Part shown: in pieces, positions 51,888 through 59,028 of the stretch
Layout: every line of letters begins with the position of its first letter
Position numbering within the stretch: position 1 is the first letter of the stretch
Assembly: GCF_003074135.1 (NCBI RefSeq)
Contig: NZ_PPDK01000001.1
Span: forward strand, 1,116,001 to 1,180,000
Source of the DNA: Euzebya tangerina
Lineage (GTDB): Bacteria; Actinomycetota; Nitriliruptoria; Euzebyales; Euzebyaceae
Length of the DNA: 64,000 nt
Reading direction: 5' to 3'
Notes under the pieces: model-generated
Databases searched by the model: none
What the model was told of the DNA's origin: nothing
Seen by the model: only the letters and a program-made list of their open reading frames with translations
Made by a program: the position numbers and the translations under genes

Positions 51888-52376
51888 TCACGACGGAGTG
51901 TCCAGCTGGATGTGACCGACCAGTGCGTCGAGCCAGTCTGCCGTGCCCTGCTTCCGCCACTCCGGCGCCTCCATGCCGTCCAGGAACGTCGCGTGCTCCG
52001 TCAAGGACAGCGTCGTGCCACCAGCAAAGGGCTCGAGGAGGACCGTGGTCAGGGCCGCCGTCGCCAGACGCCCGCCCGATCGCAGCTGTGAGGACCAGAT
52101 CAGCCGCCGCCCTTCGACCACGTCCAAGTAGATGACGCTGAACTCCACCTCGGCACCCTCGACGTCAGCGAGGAGGCGCTCGGTCCCGCCAGGGCGAACA
52201 TCCAGATCGTAGGCTTTGGCCGTCGGGGCGAACCAGCGCCGTTTCCGCTCGGGATCGGTCCACGCGCTCCACACCGATCGGAGCTCTGCGGCGAGACGGC
52301 GCTCGTACACCTCAGTTGCGTGGAGCACGCCAGCATCGTGGGTGGCGGTCGCGAAGTGGGGTTCTTGAGTGGTCAT
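51888..52376 (-). CDS. SRPBCC (AHSA1-like) protein
   Basis: A 162-residue START/Bet v1-like domain: VWSAWTDPERKRRWFAP, DLDVRPGGTERL, and the C-terminal long helix TADWLDALVGHI. Such proteins bind small hydrophobic ligands and are commonly cotranscribed with an ArsR regulator. ATGA overlap with the ArsR gene upstream and GTGA overlap with the broken MFS gene downstream. Confidence 0.88.
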   Translation of the reverse strand: MTTQEPHFATATHDAGVLHATEVYERRLAAELRSVWSAWTDPERKRRWFAPTAKAYDLDVRPGGTERLLADVEGAEVEFSVIYLDVVEGRRLIWSSQLRSGGRLATAALTTVLLEPFAGGTTLSLTEHATFLDGMEAPEWRKQGTADWLDALVGHIQLDTPS

Positions 52377-52753
52377 CGGTTGGTCTCCTCTTCGGTCGTT
52401 CGGTCACTGGGCAGGGCGTCAGGTCGAGAGCCCGCGGTCGGCTCGGCCAGCAGATCCTCGAGGCCGTCGAGGCGTCGCTCCCACGACGTGCGCTGATCCG
52501 CGAGCCACCCCTCGAGGCCTCGGACGCGATCGGCCACCAGCGCGCAGGTTCGCGTGCGCCCGACCTTCTGGCTGCTGATGAGTCCGGCGTCCTCCAACAC
52601 CGTGAGGTGCTGCATCACGGCGGAGAGCGTCATGTCGAAGGGCGCGGCGAGCTCACCCACGGACGCAGGGCCTCGTGTGAGCCGGCTCAAGATCGTGCGG
52701 CGCGTGGGATCAGCGAGTGCCTTGAAGCCGCCGTCCAGCTCATAGTCAAGCAT
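52373..52753 (-). CDS. ArsR family repressor (1)
   Basis: A 126-residue winged-helix protein: GFKALADPTRRTILSRLTRGPASVGELAAPFDMTLSAVMQHLTVLEDAGLISSQKVGRTRTCAL, the standard ArsR fold without the metal-binding Cys motif. The ATG at 52753 is placed by the promoter: the transcript is predicted to start at the start codon itself. Probably represses its own operon (ArsR, SRPBCC, MFS) through the two sites at 52743-52801. Confidence 0.88.
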   Translation of the reverse strand: MLDYELDGGFKALADPTRRTILSRLTRGPASVGELAAPFDMTLSAVMQHLTVLEDAGLISSQKVGRTRTCALVADRVRGLEGWLADQRTSWERRLDGLEDLLAEPTAGSRPDALPSDRTTEEETNR

Positions 52754-52801
52754 ATGCTTAACTGTAGCCTCGCCGTTGAATTTAGTCAAGCAAACGCTTA
52801 A
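52743..52801 (-). promoter_or_regulatory. leaderless promoter with two ArsR operators
   Basis: Leftward: TTGACT (52789-52784), 17-base spacer, TACAGT (52766-52761), then seven bases to ATG 52753, so the mRNA should have no leader. Two direct copies of TAGTCAAGCATATGCTTAA (52743-52761) and TAGTCAAGCAAACGCTTAA (52783-52801), 17 of 19 identical and exactly 40 bases apart, each carry the dyad AAGC..GCTT. One covers the -10 region and start codon, the other the -35. Confidence 0.75.
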
Positions 52802-52871
52802 GTGTTGGCCCTTCCCGGCGGACGAGACGCTCCGGGGGGCCAGATGGCCCCCCGGCGCCCAGAATGAACTC

Positions 52872-53684
52872 ATGCAACCTTCGTCCGGGGTCGATCAGCC
52901 AGAGTCCCTGCTTGCTGCCTACGATCAGCAGCTGCGGGGCGAGGCCGAAACGCCGAGTGCCGTCTCGGTCGCCCGCTTCGGTCCGCTCCGGCTCGTCACA
53001 TTTCGAGGGGGCCGGGGTTTCGTGACCTACCGCGACCTGGGCGGTGCCGACGAGCGAGGCGTCGCTGGCCTCGTCGCCGCCGCCCTGGACCACTTCACGG
53101 CCAACCCGGCAATAAGCCGGGTCGAGTGGAAGACCCGTGGCCACGACACCGCACCCGGTCTCGACGAGGCACTTCACGCGCACGGATTCGTGGCCGGCGA
53201 GACCGAGTCCATCATGATCGGCACGGCGGAGGTTCTGGACGTGTCAGTCCCGCTGCCGCAGGGCGTCACCTTGCGGAGGATCACCCAGGAAGCGGACGTT
53301 CGCCGCATGTGCGTGATGGACGGGCAGGTGTTCGGTGATGACGAGCAGCAGATAGAGGTCATGGTCGACGCGTTGCTGCACCGCCAGTCGATTGACCCGC
53401 TGATGGAGTTGTGGGTCGCGGAGTTCGAGGACGAGGTGATCGGTGCCGGGCGACTGGAGCCGGTCCCGAACACCGACTTCTCTGGCATCTGGGGTGGCGC
53501 GGTGGTCCCGGAGTGGCGCCATCGAGGCATCTACCGCGCACTCACAGCTGCCCGCGCCAGGTCCGCGCTCCAGCGAGGGCACCACCTCATCCACAGCGAC
53601 TCGACCGCGCACTCGCGACCGATCCTCCAACGTTCGGGGCTCATCTGCGTGTCCACCACCACCCCCTACGACTGGCGGCGGTAG
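52872..53684 (+). CDS. GNAT family acetyltransferase
   Basis: A 270-residue protein. The N-terminal half is degenerate; the C-terminal half (about 130-265) is a GNAT domain with LWVAEFEDEVIGAGRLEPV, then the acetyl-CoA loop VVPEWRHRGIYRALTAARARSA (RxxGxx pattern) and a HSDSTAHSRPILQRSGL end typical of the family. Substrate unknown. ATG 52872 was chosen; the frame opens at 52776. Confidence 0.85.
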   Translation: MQPSSGVDQPESLLAAYDQQLRGEAETPSAVSVARFGPLRLVTFRGGRGFVTYRDLGGADERGVAGLVAAALDHFTANPAISRVEWKTRGHDTAPGLDEALHAHGFVAGETESIMIGTAEVLDVSVPLPQGVTLRRITQEADVRRMCVMDGQVFGDDEQQIEVMVDALLHRQSIDPLMELWVAEFEDEVIGAGRLEPVPNTDFSGIWGGAVVPEWRHRGIYRALTAARARSALQRGHHLIHSDSTAHSRPILQRSGLICVSTTTPYDWRR

Positions 53685-53720
53685 CCGGCTCGCCAGCACG
53701 ACCCGAGTGAACCGATTCGG

Positions 53721-54176
53721 CTACCCGGCCCGTTCCTGGTCCAGCAATCGGGTGGCTATCGCTAGCAGGCGGGGCTGGAGGCCCTCGAGTTCGGTCAGCA
53801 CGTCGTGATCGATGCGGGCTGCGACAGCGCCCGCCTCATCGAGAGCGGCTTCGCCGGCCGGCGTGAGCAGCAACTCCGCACGCCGCCCGCGTCCTCCGTC
53901 GTTGCCCTGGATCACGAGGCTCCGGTCTCGAAGATCGGCGATGGTGTCGTGCATCGTCGAGACCCCGACGCGGGCGCGGGCAGCGAGATCGGTCACACTG
54001 ATGCCGGGGTCACGGCGGAGGTGGCCCAGCGCTCCCAGGTGGCGCAGGGTCAGGCGACCGGGTTCCAGCGCTCGCTCCAGCCGTCGCGTCAGCAGCCGAC
54101 CGATTCCGATGAGCGCGAAGGTCGACGTCAGCCCGAGTCGTGGGTCCTCCTCCGGCGGGGGTGGTGGCGCGGCCAT
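53721..54176 (-). CDS. MarR family transcriptional regulator
   Basis: A 151-residue winged-helix protein: LTLRHLGALGHLRRDPGISVTDLAARARVGVSTMHDTIADLRDRSLVIQGNDGGRGRRAELLLTPAG, with the winged-helix wing near GGRGRRAEL. ATG 54176 is placed where the conserved fold begins, after a Pro-rich start. It is divergent from two small membrane-protein genes across the dyad at 54217-54237. Confidence 0.88.
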   Translation of the reverse strand: MAAPPPPPEEDPRLGLTSTFALIGIGRLLTRRLERALEPGRLTLRHLGALGHLRRDPGISVTDLAARARVGVSTMHDTIADLRDRSLVIQGNDGGRGRRAELLLTPAGEAALDEAGAVAARIDHDVLTELEGLQPRLLAIATRLLDQERAG

Positions 54177-54216
54177 GCCCGCAGACGGTATCGCGACGGG
54201 TGAGCGCTCCGTCAGG

Positions 54217-54237
54217 AGTTTTCGGTTGCCGAAAACT
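54217..54237. promoter_or_regulatory. MarR operator
   Basis: AGTTTTCGG-TTG-CCGAAAACT, a perfect 9-bp inverted repeat in the 78-base gap between the divergent MarR and membrane-protein genes. Confidence 0.7.
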
Positions 54238-54254
54238 TTGCTACCGTTGGGCAG

Positions 54255-54569
54255 ATGCTGCCCCGCGTTGTTGACCTCGTGCCGATCGATCGGCGGCGAG
54301 CCGAACTGCGATCGATGCTCCGACCACTGGCGCTCCTGGATCTGGTCCTCCTCGTGTCGCTGCTCGGCGCGAGTCGACTGGGACCTGACGCCGCAGTCTC
54401 GGTGCTCGGCCCGCTGCACGGTGCCGGCTACGTCGTGCTCGTCGGTCTGGTGCTGTACGGCGCCACGACGCGGCTGTGGGGCTGGTGGGTCGTCGCCCTC
54501 GTGGCGCTCAGCGGCGGTGCGGCGGGCGCTCTGGTCGCCGAGCGGTGGCTCGCGCGGCGGGCGACCTGA
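54255..54569 (+). CDS. small membrane protein next to MarR
   Basis: A 104-residue protein with three hydrophobic segments (about 25-40, 52-70 and 74-96) and no recognised family. Its stop overlaps the ATG of the next gene (TGATG), so both are made together and probably answer to the MarR regulator. Confidence 0.65.
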   Translation: MLPRVVDLVPIDRRRAELRSMLRPLALLDLVLLVSLLGASRLGPDAAVSVLGPLHGAGYVVLVGLVLYGATTRLWGWWVVALVALSGGAAGALVAERWLARRAT

Positions 54570-55006
54570 TGTACCTGCTGTCGGTCACGGTCCACGTGCT
54601 CAGTGCCGTGACGGCGTTTGGTGCGGTGTTCGCGCTGCCGGTCATGCGCCGCGGCGCCGCTGACGTGCCGACCGCCGTCCAGACCGAACTCGCGCTGGTC
54701 CGGCGTGTCGTGACGCCCGCGATGACGGGATCGTTGCTGACAGGCCTGTATCAGGTGGCGACCGGTCCCTTCGGCTTCGGTCAGGTGTGGGTGACTGCCA
54801 CGTTGGCCCTGCTCTTCGGGCAGTTCGCCATCGCGGGATCAGGGGTCACGCGGGATGCCAAGCGTGCCCTCGCCGCGTTCAGCGAAGGCCGAATCGAGGA
54901 GGCCCACGCGGCCTGGTTCCGCCTGACGGGCTGGTGGGTCATCATCGGATTCCTGGCCGTCTTGGCCGTCGGGTTCATGGTGGCCAAGCCGGCCTTCGGG
55001 GACTGA
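54569..55006 (+). CDS. DUF2269-like integral membrane protein
   Basis: A 145-residue protein with four hydrophobic segments, starting YLLSVTVHVLSAVTAFGAVFALPV and ending WWVIIGFLAVLAVGFMVAKP. The pattern of a conserved His in the first segment and the layout resemble DUF2269 membrane proteins; this is a moderate match only. Coupled to the preceding gene. Confidence 0.6.
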   Translation: MYLLSVTVHVLSAVTAFGAVFALPVMRRGAADVPTAVQTELALVRRVVTPAMTGSLLTGLYQVATGPFGFGQVWVTATLALLFGQFAIAGSGVTRDAKRALAAFSEGRIEEAHAAWFRLTGWWVIIGFLAVLAVGFMVAKPAFGD

Positions 55007-55105
55007 CCGGCTGCCCCGACCTCTCCCGTTCACGGACATCGACGCTGCGCCTGATCGATGGGAAGCTCCCGGTCCAGGACGGGCGGACCCGAGCTTGCTT
55101 GACGT

Positions 55106-56485
55106 CTAGCGCCGAGCAGGACGGTCGAGATGGTGGCGGAGTGTGGCTGCGAAGCCGTCGGGCTCGCCGGGTGGTTGGCCGTACTCGCCGCCCATGAATC
55201 CGTTGTGGCCGCCGGGGAAGACCACGAGGTCAGCGCCCAGCGCGGCGGCGACCTGCGTTGAGGTGCGGCCGGTGAGCGTGTCGCCGGTTTCCGCGCCGAC
55301 CCCGATCACGACTCGCGTCGGGGCGGCAGCGATGGCAGCGAAGTCCAAGACGTGGTGTGGCACGCCCGTCTGGTCTTGTGACAGCAGCGGATCGTTGCGG
55401 CTGCCGTCGTCTTCGGCCGGCATGCCGAAGGTCGCCGGATCAGGTGCCGGTCGGCTGGCCCACTCGGCGTCGAAGGGCCCCTCGTGCATGGTCATGGCGA
55501 TGAAGTGGGCCATGCCGGTAGCCCAGCCGTGACGCTGGTAGGTGTCGTGGACCGCGAGCCAGGCTGCTCCGGCGGCCTCTGCGTCCTCCAGCACGGCAAG
55601 CGTTGGTGGTTCGTGGGCGATCAGGGTGGCCACATCATTAGGGTGCCGGGCGAGGAGTTCCAGGGCGGTCACGGCTCCGCCGCTGCTGGCGAAGACATCG
55701 ATGGGACGTTCGCCCAGCTGATCGCGGATGACGTCCAGCAGGGCGTGGAGATCGGCGACGTTCTGCTCCACCAGAGGCTGGTCTGTCGGGCCACCGGAGC
55801 TGCGTTCGATTCCGCGGGGGTCGAAAGTGATGGTGGTGCGATCGGTGAATCGGCCGACCTGGCTGGCGAAGCCGGCCGCGCCCATCGGGTAGCCGACCAT
55901 GACCAGGACCGGCTGATCGGAGGTGTCGGCGGGCTGCAGGTCCCAGACGATCCTCGCCCCGGGCACCTCGAGGTGCCGGGCAGCAACGGTCGTTGCGTCC
56001 GCCGCGAGGATTGCGTCGATCTGCCCCACAGCTGCTGTTAGCCCCTCCTCCATACCCATGGCCAGGATCTGCTCCATCGATGCGAGATCCGGAAAGGAGG
56101 TCTGGATGATCATGCGGGTCCGACCCTCGGCGAGGTCGCTGATCACGAGTTGCACGGTGTTGCGGGGCATGTCGTCGTTCGGTCGTCCGTCGGGGTGGGC
56201 GAACCCGTCGCGGATCACCAGCCCCCGGGGCGGATCGACCTCCTCGACGTCCCAGTAGCCGTGGAAGCGATCGCCCTCCGGGCCCGACATGTGGTACTCC
56301 ACACGCCCGCCCGGGCGAAGGTCGTGGGTGGTCATGGTCGCGGGATACCCCGGTGGCCCCCACCATCGCTCCAGCTGGCGAGGGTCGGCCCACAGCTGCC
56401 ACACACGCTCGACTGAGGCGTCGAACTCCGCCTGCAACGTCAGCGTCAAGCCATCTGGATCTGAGTGGACGGCGGTCACGGTCAC
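55106..56485 (-). CDS. SRPBCC domain fused to an alpha/beta hydrolase
   Basis: A 459-residue fusion. Residues 1-~160 are an AHSA1/SRPBCC domain (FDASVERVWQLWADPRQLERWWGPPGYPA, DLRPGGRVEYHM). Residues ~175-459 are an alpha/beta hydrolase: VMVGYPMGAAGFASQV, TFDPRGIERSSGG (the DxRG turn), a nucleophile elbow FASSGGAVTALELLARH and a C-terminal FPGGHNGFMGGE with the candidate His. Ligand-binding and hydrolysis in one chain is unusual. GTG start overlapping the ArsR stop; the pair is regulated together. Confidence 0.88.
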   Translation of the reverse strand: MTVTAVHSDPDGLTLTLQAEFDASVERVWQLWADPRQLERWWGPPGYPATMTTHDLRPGGRVEYHMSGPEGDRFHGYWDVEEVDPPRGLVIRDGFAHPDGRPNDDMPRNTVQLVISDLAEGRTRMIIQTSFPDLASMEQILAMGMEEGLTAAVGQIDAILAADATTVAARHLEVPGARIVWDLQPADTSDQPVLVMVGYPMGAAGFASQVGRFTDRTTITFDPRGIERSSGGPTDQPLVEQNVADLHALLDVIRDQLGERPIDVFASSGGAVTALELLARHPNDVATLIAHEPPTLAVLEDAEAAGAAWLAVHDTYQRHGWATGMAHFIAMTMHEGPFDAEWASRPAPDPATFGMPAEDDGSRNDPLLSQDQTGVPHHVLDFAAIAAAPTRVVIGVGAETGDTLTGRTSTQVAAALGADLVVFPGGHNGFMGGEYGQPPGEPDGFAATLRHHLDRPARR

Positions 56486-56838
56486 GGTTGATCTCCCTCG
56501 TGCGTCACATCGGAGCTCTCATCGGCCAGTACAGCGGTCATCCGGTCGACCCGGTCTCGCCACATCGACTCGTAGCGCTGGAGCAGCCGGCGAACGATCC
56601 GCAGGCCCTCTCGGTCGGCGCGGATGACCTTGCGGCGGCCATCGCGCTGCTTGGTGATGAGGCCGGCGTCCTCGAGCACCGCGACGTGCTTTTGGACCGC
56701 CGCAAAGCTCATGGGGTAGTGCGCGGCCAACTCGCTGATTCCCTCGCGGCCATCGACGGATCGCCGCAGGATGTCTCGTCGCGTGGCATCGGCCAAGGCG
56801 TGGAACATGCGGTCGAAGTCAGGGGGAGCGAGGTGCAC
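56482..56838 (-). CDS. ArsR family repressor (2)
   Basis: A 118-residue winged-helix protein: MFHALADATRRDILRRSVDGREGISELAAHYPMSFAAVQKHVAVLEDAGLITKQRDGRRKVIRAD. It is the PadR/ArsR-like type commonly paired with SRPBCC proteins. GTG 56838 follows its promoter directly (leaderless). It should repress its own operon through the 20-bp palindrome just upstream. Confidence 0.88.
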   Translation of the reverse strand: MHLAPPDFDRMFHALADATRRDILRRSVDGREGISELAAHYPMSFAAVQKHVAVLEDAGLITKQRDGRRKVIRADREGLRIVRRLLQRYESMWRDRVDRMTAVLADESSDVTHEGDQP

Positions 56839-56840
56839 TT

Positions 56841-56873
56841 ATACAACCATATGGTTGTATGAAGATAAGTCAA
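56841..56873 (-). promoter_or_regulatory. leaderless promoter overlapped by a perfect palindrome
   Basis: Leftward: TTGACT (56873-56868), 16-base spacer, TATGGT (56851-56846), seven bases, GTG 56838. The perfect 20-bp palindrome ATACAACCATATGGTTGTAT (56841-56860) covers the -10 element and should be the ArsR site. Confidence 0.75.
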
Positions 56874-56894
56874 GACCCGGCCTCGATCGTCCAC

Positions 56895-56926
56895 TTGCAC
56901 CTGACCCTGGGTCAGGTGGCCTAATC
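56895..56926 (+). promoter_or_regulatory. MerR-type promoter with long spacer and dyad
   Basis: TTGCAC (56895-56900), 19-base spacer, CCTAAT (56920-56925), then ATG 56932 six bases later. Within the spacer CACCTGACC (56898-56906) pairs with GGTCAGGTG (56910-56918), a 9-bp dyad, as expected of a MerR-activated promoter. Confidence 0.7.
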
Positions 56927-56931
56927 GTGTC

Positions 56932-57801
56932 ATGTACTCCATCGGACAGTTCGCCCAGCTCGGCCAGGTCAGCGTGCGAGCCCTACGGATCTACGACGAC
57001 CGTGGGCTGCTGGGTCCGGCCGAGGTCGACAGGTGGAGCGGTCATCGCCGCTACACCGCACACCAGTTGGCTGATCTCAACCGCATCCTGGCCCTCAAGG
57101 ATCTCGGTCTGACGCTCAGCGAGATCGCCAGCCTGTTGAGCGAGCCGCCCAGTGCGGAAGAGCTCACCGGGATGCTCCGCCTCCGCCGGCAGGAGGTCGC
57201 CCGGTCAGCGGAGGCTGAGCAGCGCCGGCTAGCTCGAGTGGAGGCCTCCATCGCTCTGCTCTCCGCGGCGCCAGACCTGGACGAGCTTGGCGACCACGTC
57301 GTGGTCAAGTCAGTGCCAGACCGGAGGATGGCCAGTCTCCAGGGCACCGCGGCCGACTTCGACGACAATCTTCCGGGCCTCTTCGAGCAGCTGTACGGCG
57401 ACATCTTCGGAGCGCTGGAGGAGGAGGGCGTCCGCAGTGCCGGTCCTCACACCTCCTGGTACGAGGAGCTTCCCGACGGTCGACTGGCTGTCCATGCGGG
57501 TGTGCCGGTCGAGGACGCTGCCGAGGTCGGCGGATTGGCAACCAGGACGCTACCCGGAGCGCCCCGTGTCGCGACGTGTATGCATCGCGGACCGCTGTCG
57601 GAGGCGTGTGACGGCTACCGCCGGCTGCAGCGGTGGCTTGCGACGGTCGGTGAGACGCCACGTGGCCTCAGCCGCGAGGTCCATCTCGACGCCGTCGGCC
57701 CACCCGAGGACTGGATCACCGAGTTGCAGTTCGTCCTCCCACCCATGTCCGGCTCGGTCCAACCGGCCGAGCCGACCTCCACCACCGAAATCGAGGCATG
57801 A
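56932..57801 (+). CDS. MerR family regulator with GyrI-like effector domain
   Basis: A 289-residue regulator. The N-terminal DNA-binding part is YSIGQFAQLGQVSVRALRIYDDRGLLGPAEVDRWSGHRRYTAHQLADLNRILALKDLGLTLSEIASLL. A coiled coil (about 75-105) leads to a GyrI/BmrR-like ligand-binding domain (about 110-275: TSWYEELPDGRLAVHAGVPV). It should sense a small molecule and activate its own leaderless promoter. ATGA overlap with the transglutaminase-like gene. Confidence 0.92.
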   Translation: MYSIGQFAQLGQVSVRALRIYDDRGLLGPAEVDRWSGHRRYTAHQLADLNRILALKDLGLTLSEIASLLSEPPSAEELTGMLRLRRQEVARSAEAEQRRLARVEASIALLSAAPDLDELGDHVVVKSVPDRRMASLQGTAADFDDNLPGLFEQLYGDIFGALEEEGVRSAGPHTSWYEELPDGRLAVHAGVPVEDAAEVGGLATRTLPGAPRVATCMHRGPLSEACDGYRRLQRWLATVGETPRGLSREVHLDAVGPPEDWITELQFVLPPMSGSVQPAEPTSTTEIEA

Positions 57802-58670
57802 CCATGCTCACCCCGACCCCACTCTCAGCGAACCCCATCACCGACCTCAGTTCGGTTCCCTCGCACGCCCTTGCGGGCCTACCGTCGGCCCCGCGCGAAC
57901 TTCTGAGCGTGCCAGGTCCCCTGCTGATCCACGAGTTCCTGGCCGCCGACGTCTACGGCGTGACCGACCTCTCGCTCGCGGAGGAGGAGCTGGCAACGAG
58001 AACCGCGTCCGGGCTCATCGCCCGGATCATGGCGAGACGAGACGCCCCGCTGGTCGACGCCCGGGGGCCGGCCGACCGGGTCATCGGCAACTGCCGGCAG
58101 TACGCGGTGATCGGCGTCGCCCTGCTCCGACGCGAGGGGATCGAGGCCCGTGTGCGTGGGGGCTTCGCGGCCTACCTCGGCGAGGGATGGAACGACCACT
58201 GGATCGTGGAGTACCGCTCGGGACCCACCGATCAGTGGATCCGCGCCGACGCGATGATCGATCCGACACTGCGCGAGTTGTTCGGCCTTGACTTCGATCG
58301 ACTGGATCTGCCCCCTGATGCCTTCTTGACGGGGAGCGAGGCGTGGACCCGATGCCGACAGGGTGAGGAGGCTCCCGACCGCTTCGGCATCGGCGAGCTG
58401 AAGGGCGCGTGGTTCGTGGCGTGCAACACTGTCCGTGATCTGGTGTCCATGACGGGCACCGAGGTTCACGTCTGGGACACCTGGGGGGTTGTCGACAACT
58501 GGGTCGACACCGTCCTCGACGACGAGGATCAGCTGCTGGTCGACCGGGTGGCCGCCGCGGTGCTGTCGGAGGACATCGAGCAGATCCGCCGACTCACCTC
58601 GGACCCTCGTCTGGCGATCCCCCAGATCATCACGAGCCATCGGAGCGGCGCTCAGGAGGCGCTGTGGTGA
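57798..58670 (+). CDS. transglutaminase-like domain protein
   Basis: A 290-residue cytoplasmic protein. The transglutaminase-like triad is visible: Cys in GNCRQYAVIGVALLRREGIEARVRGGFA, His in WNDHWIVEY and Asp in IRADAMIDP. The papain-like fold in such stand-alone proteins is usually a protease or amidase. It sits between a MerR regulator and an ABM protein, all overlapping, so the operon answers one signal. Substrate unknown. Confidence 0.85.
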   Translation: MTMLTPTPLSANPITDLSSVPSHALAGLPSAPRELLSVPGPLLIHEFLAADVYGVTDLSLAEEELATRTASGLIARIMARRDAPLVDARGPADRVIGNCRQYAVIGVALLRREGIEARVRGGFAAYLGEGWNDHWIVEYRSGPTDQWIRADAMIDPTLRELFGLDFDRLDLPPDAFLTGSEAWTRCRQGEEAPDRFGIGELKGAWFVACNTVRDLVSMTGTEVHVWDTWGVVDNWVDTVLDDEDQLLVDRVAAAVLSEDIEQIRRLTSDPRLAIPQIITSHRSGAQEALW

Positions 58671-58963
58671 GCACCTCCATCGTGGTTGCCGGGTGGCTGC
58701 TCGTCGAAGCAGCCGAACGCGACGAGTATCTCGCCGCTTGCGTGTCAGTCGTCGAACAGGCTCGGCTCGCACAGGGCTGCCTCGACTTCTCCATCAGCGC
58801 CGACCTGCTCGACCCGGGCCGCGTCAACATCTACGAGCGCTGGGCCGGCCAGGCCGACCTGACGGCCTTCCGTGGTGAGGGTCCGAGCAGCGATGTGGCC
58901 AGCGCGGTCCTCGAGGCCGAGGTGCAGGAGTTCCGCGCAGCCGATCTCATGGCCGACAGTTGA
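58667..58963 (+). CDS. ABM-superfamily monooxygenase-like protein
   Basis: A 98-residue protein of the ABM fold: IVVAGWLLVEAAERDEYLAACVSVVEQARLAQGCLDFSISADLLDPGRVNIYERWAGQADLTAF. This is the quinol monooxygenase YgiN-like type. GTG 58667 overlaps the transglutaminase stop (GTGA). A strong terminator follows. Confidence 0.85.
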   Translation: MSTSIVVAGWLLVEAAERDEYLAACVSVVEQARLAQGCLDFSISADLLDPGRVNIYERWAGQADLTAFRGEGPSSDVASAVLEAEVQEFRAADLMADS

Positions 58964-58976
58964 GCATCAGGACCGT

Positions 58977-59011
58977 CAACAGCCCCCGCGGGAGTCTCGC
59001 GGGGGCTGTTG
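58977..59011. terminator. strong bidirectional hairpin terminator
   Basis: CAACAGCCCCCGCG (58977-58990) pairs perfectly with CGCGGGGGCTGTTG (58998-59011), a 14-bp stem with a 7-base loop, between convergent genes. Confidence 0.88.
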
Positions 59012-59028
59012 CGTCGAGCCGAGACGTG

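Larger units (their letters stand above)
50171..51891 (-). pseudogene. DHA2-type MFS drug exporter interrupted by two frameshifts
   Basis: Three overlapping leftward frames together encode one 14-segment exporter of the EmrB/QacA/SmvA type. The first (from GTG 51891) covers VYAMDFTILHLAVPAITADL through GDRYGRRRLL to FALFTAAP; the second, from about 51480, resumes with RRATAIGIWVASFSAGSAVGPLLGG; the third, from about 51200, resumes with LLAGVGLGAAFIRRQRRTPAPLIDLALFR and continues to AWRISPR. The second break coincides with a perfect 14-bp hairpin (51186-51218). Either a real pseudogene or a sequencing error. Its start overlaps the SRPBCC stop (GTGA), so it was the third gene of an ArsR operon. 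Confidence 0.8.
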
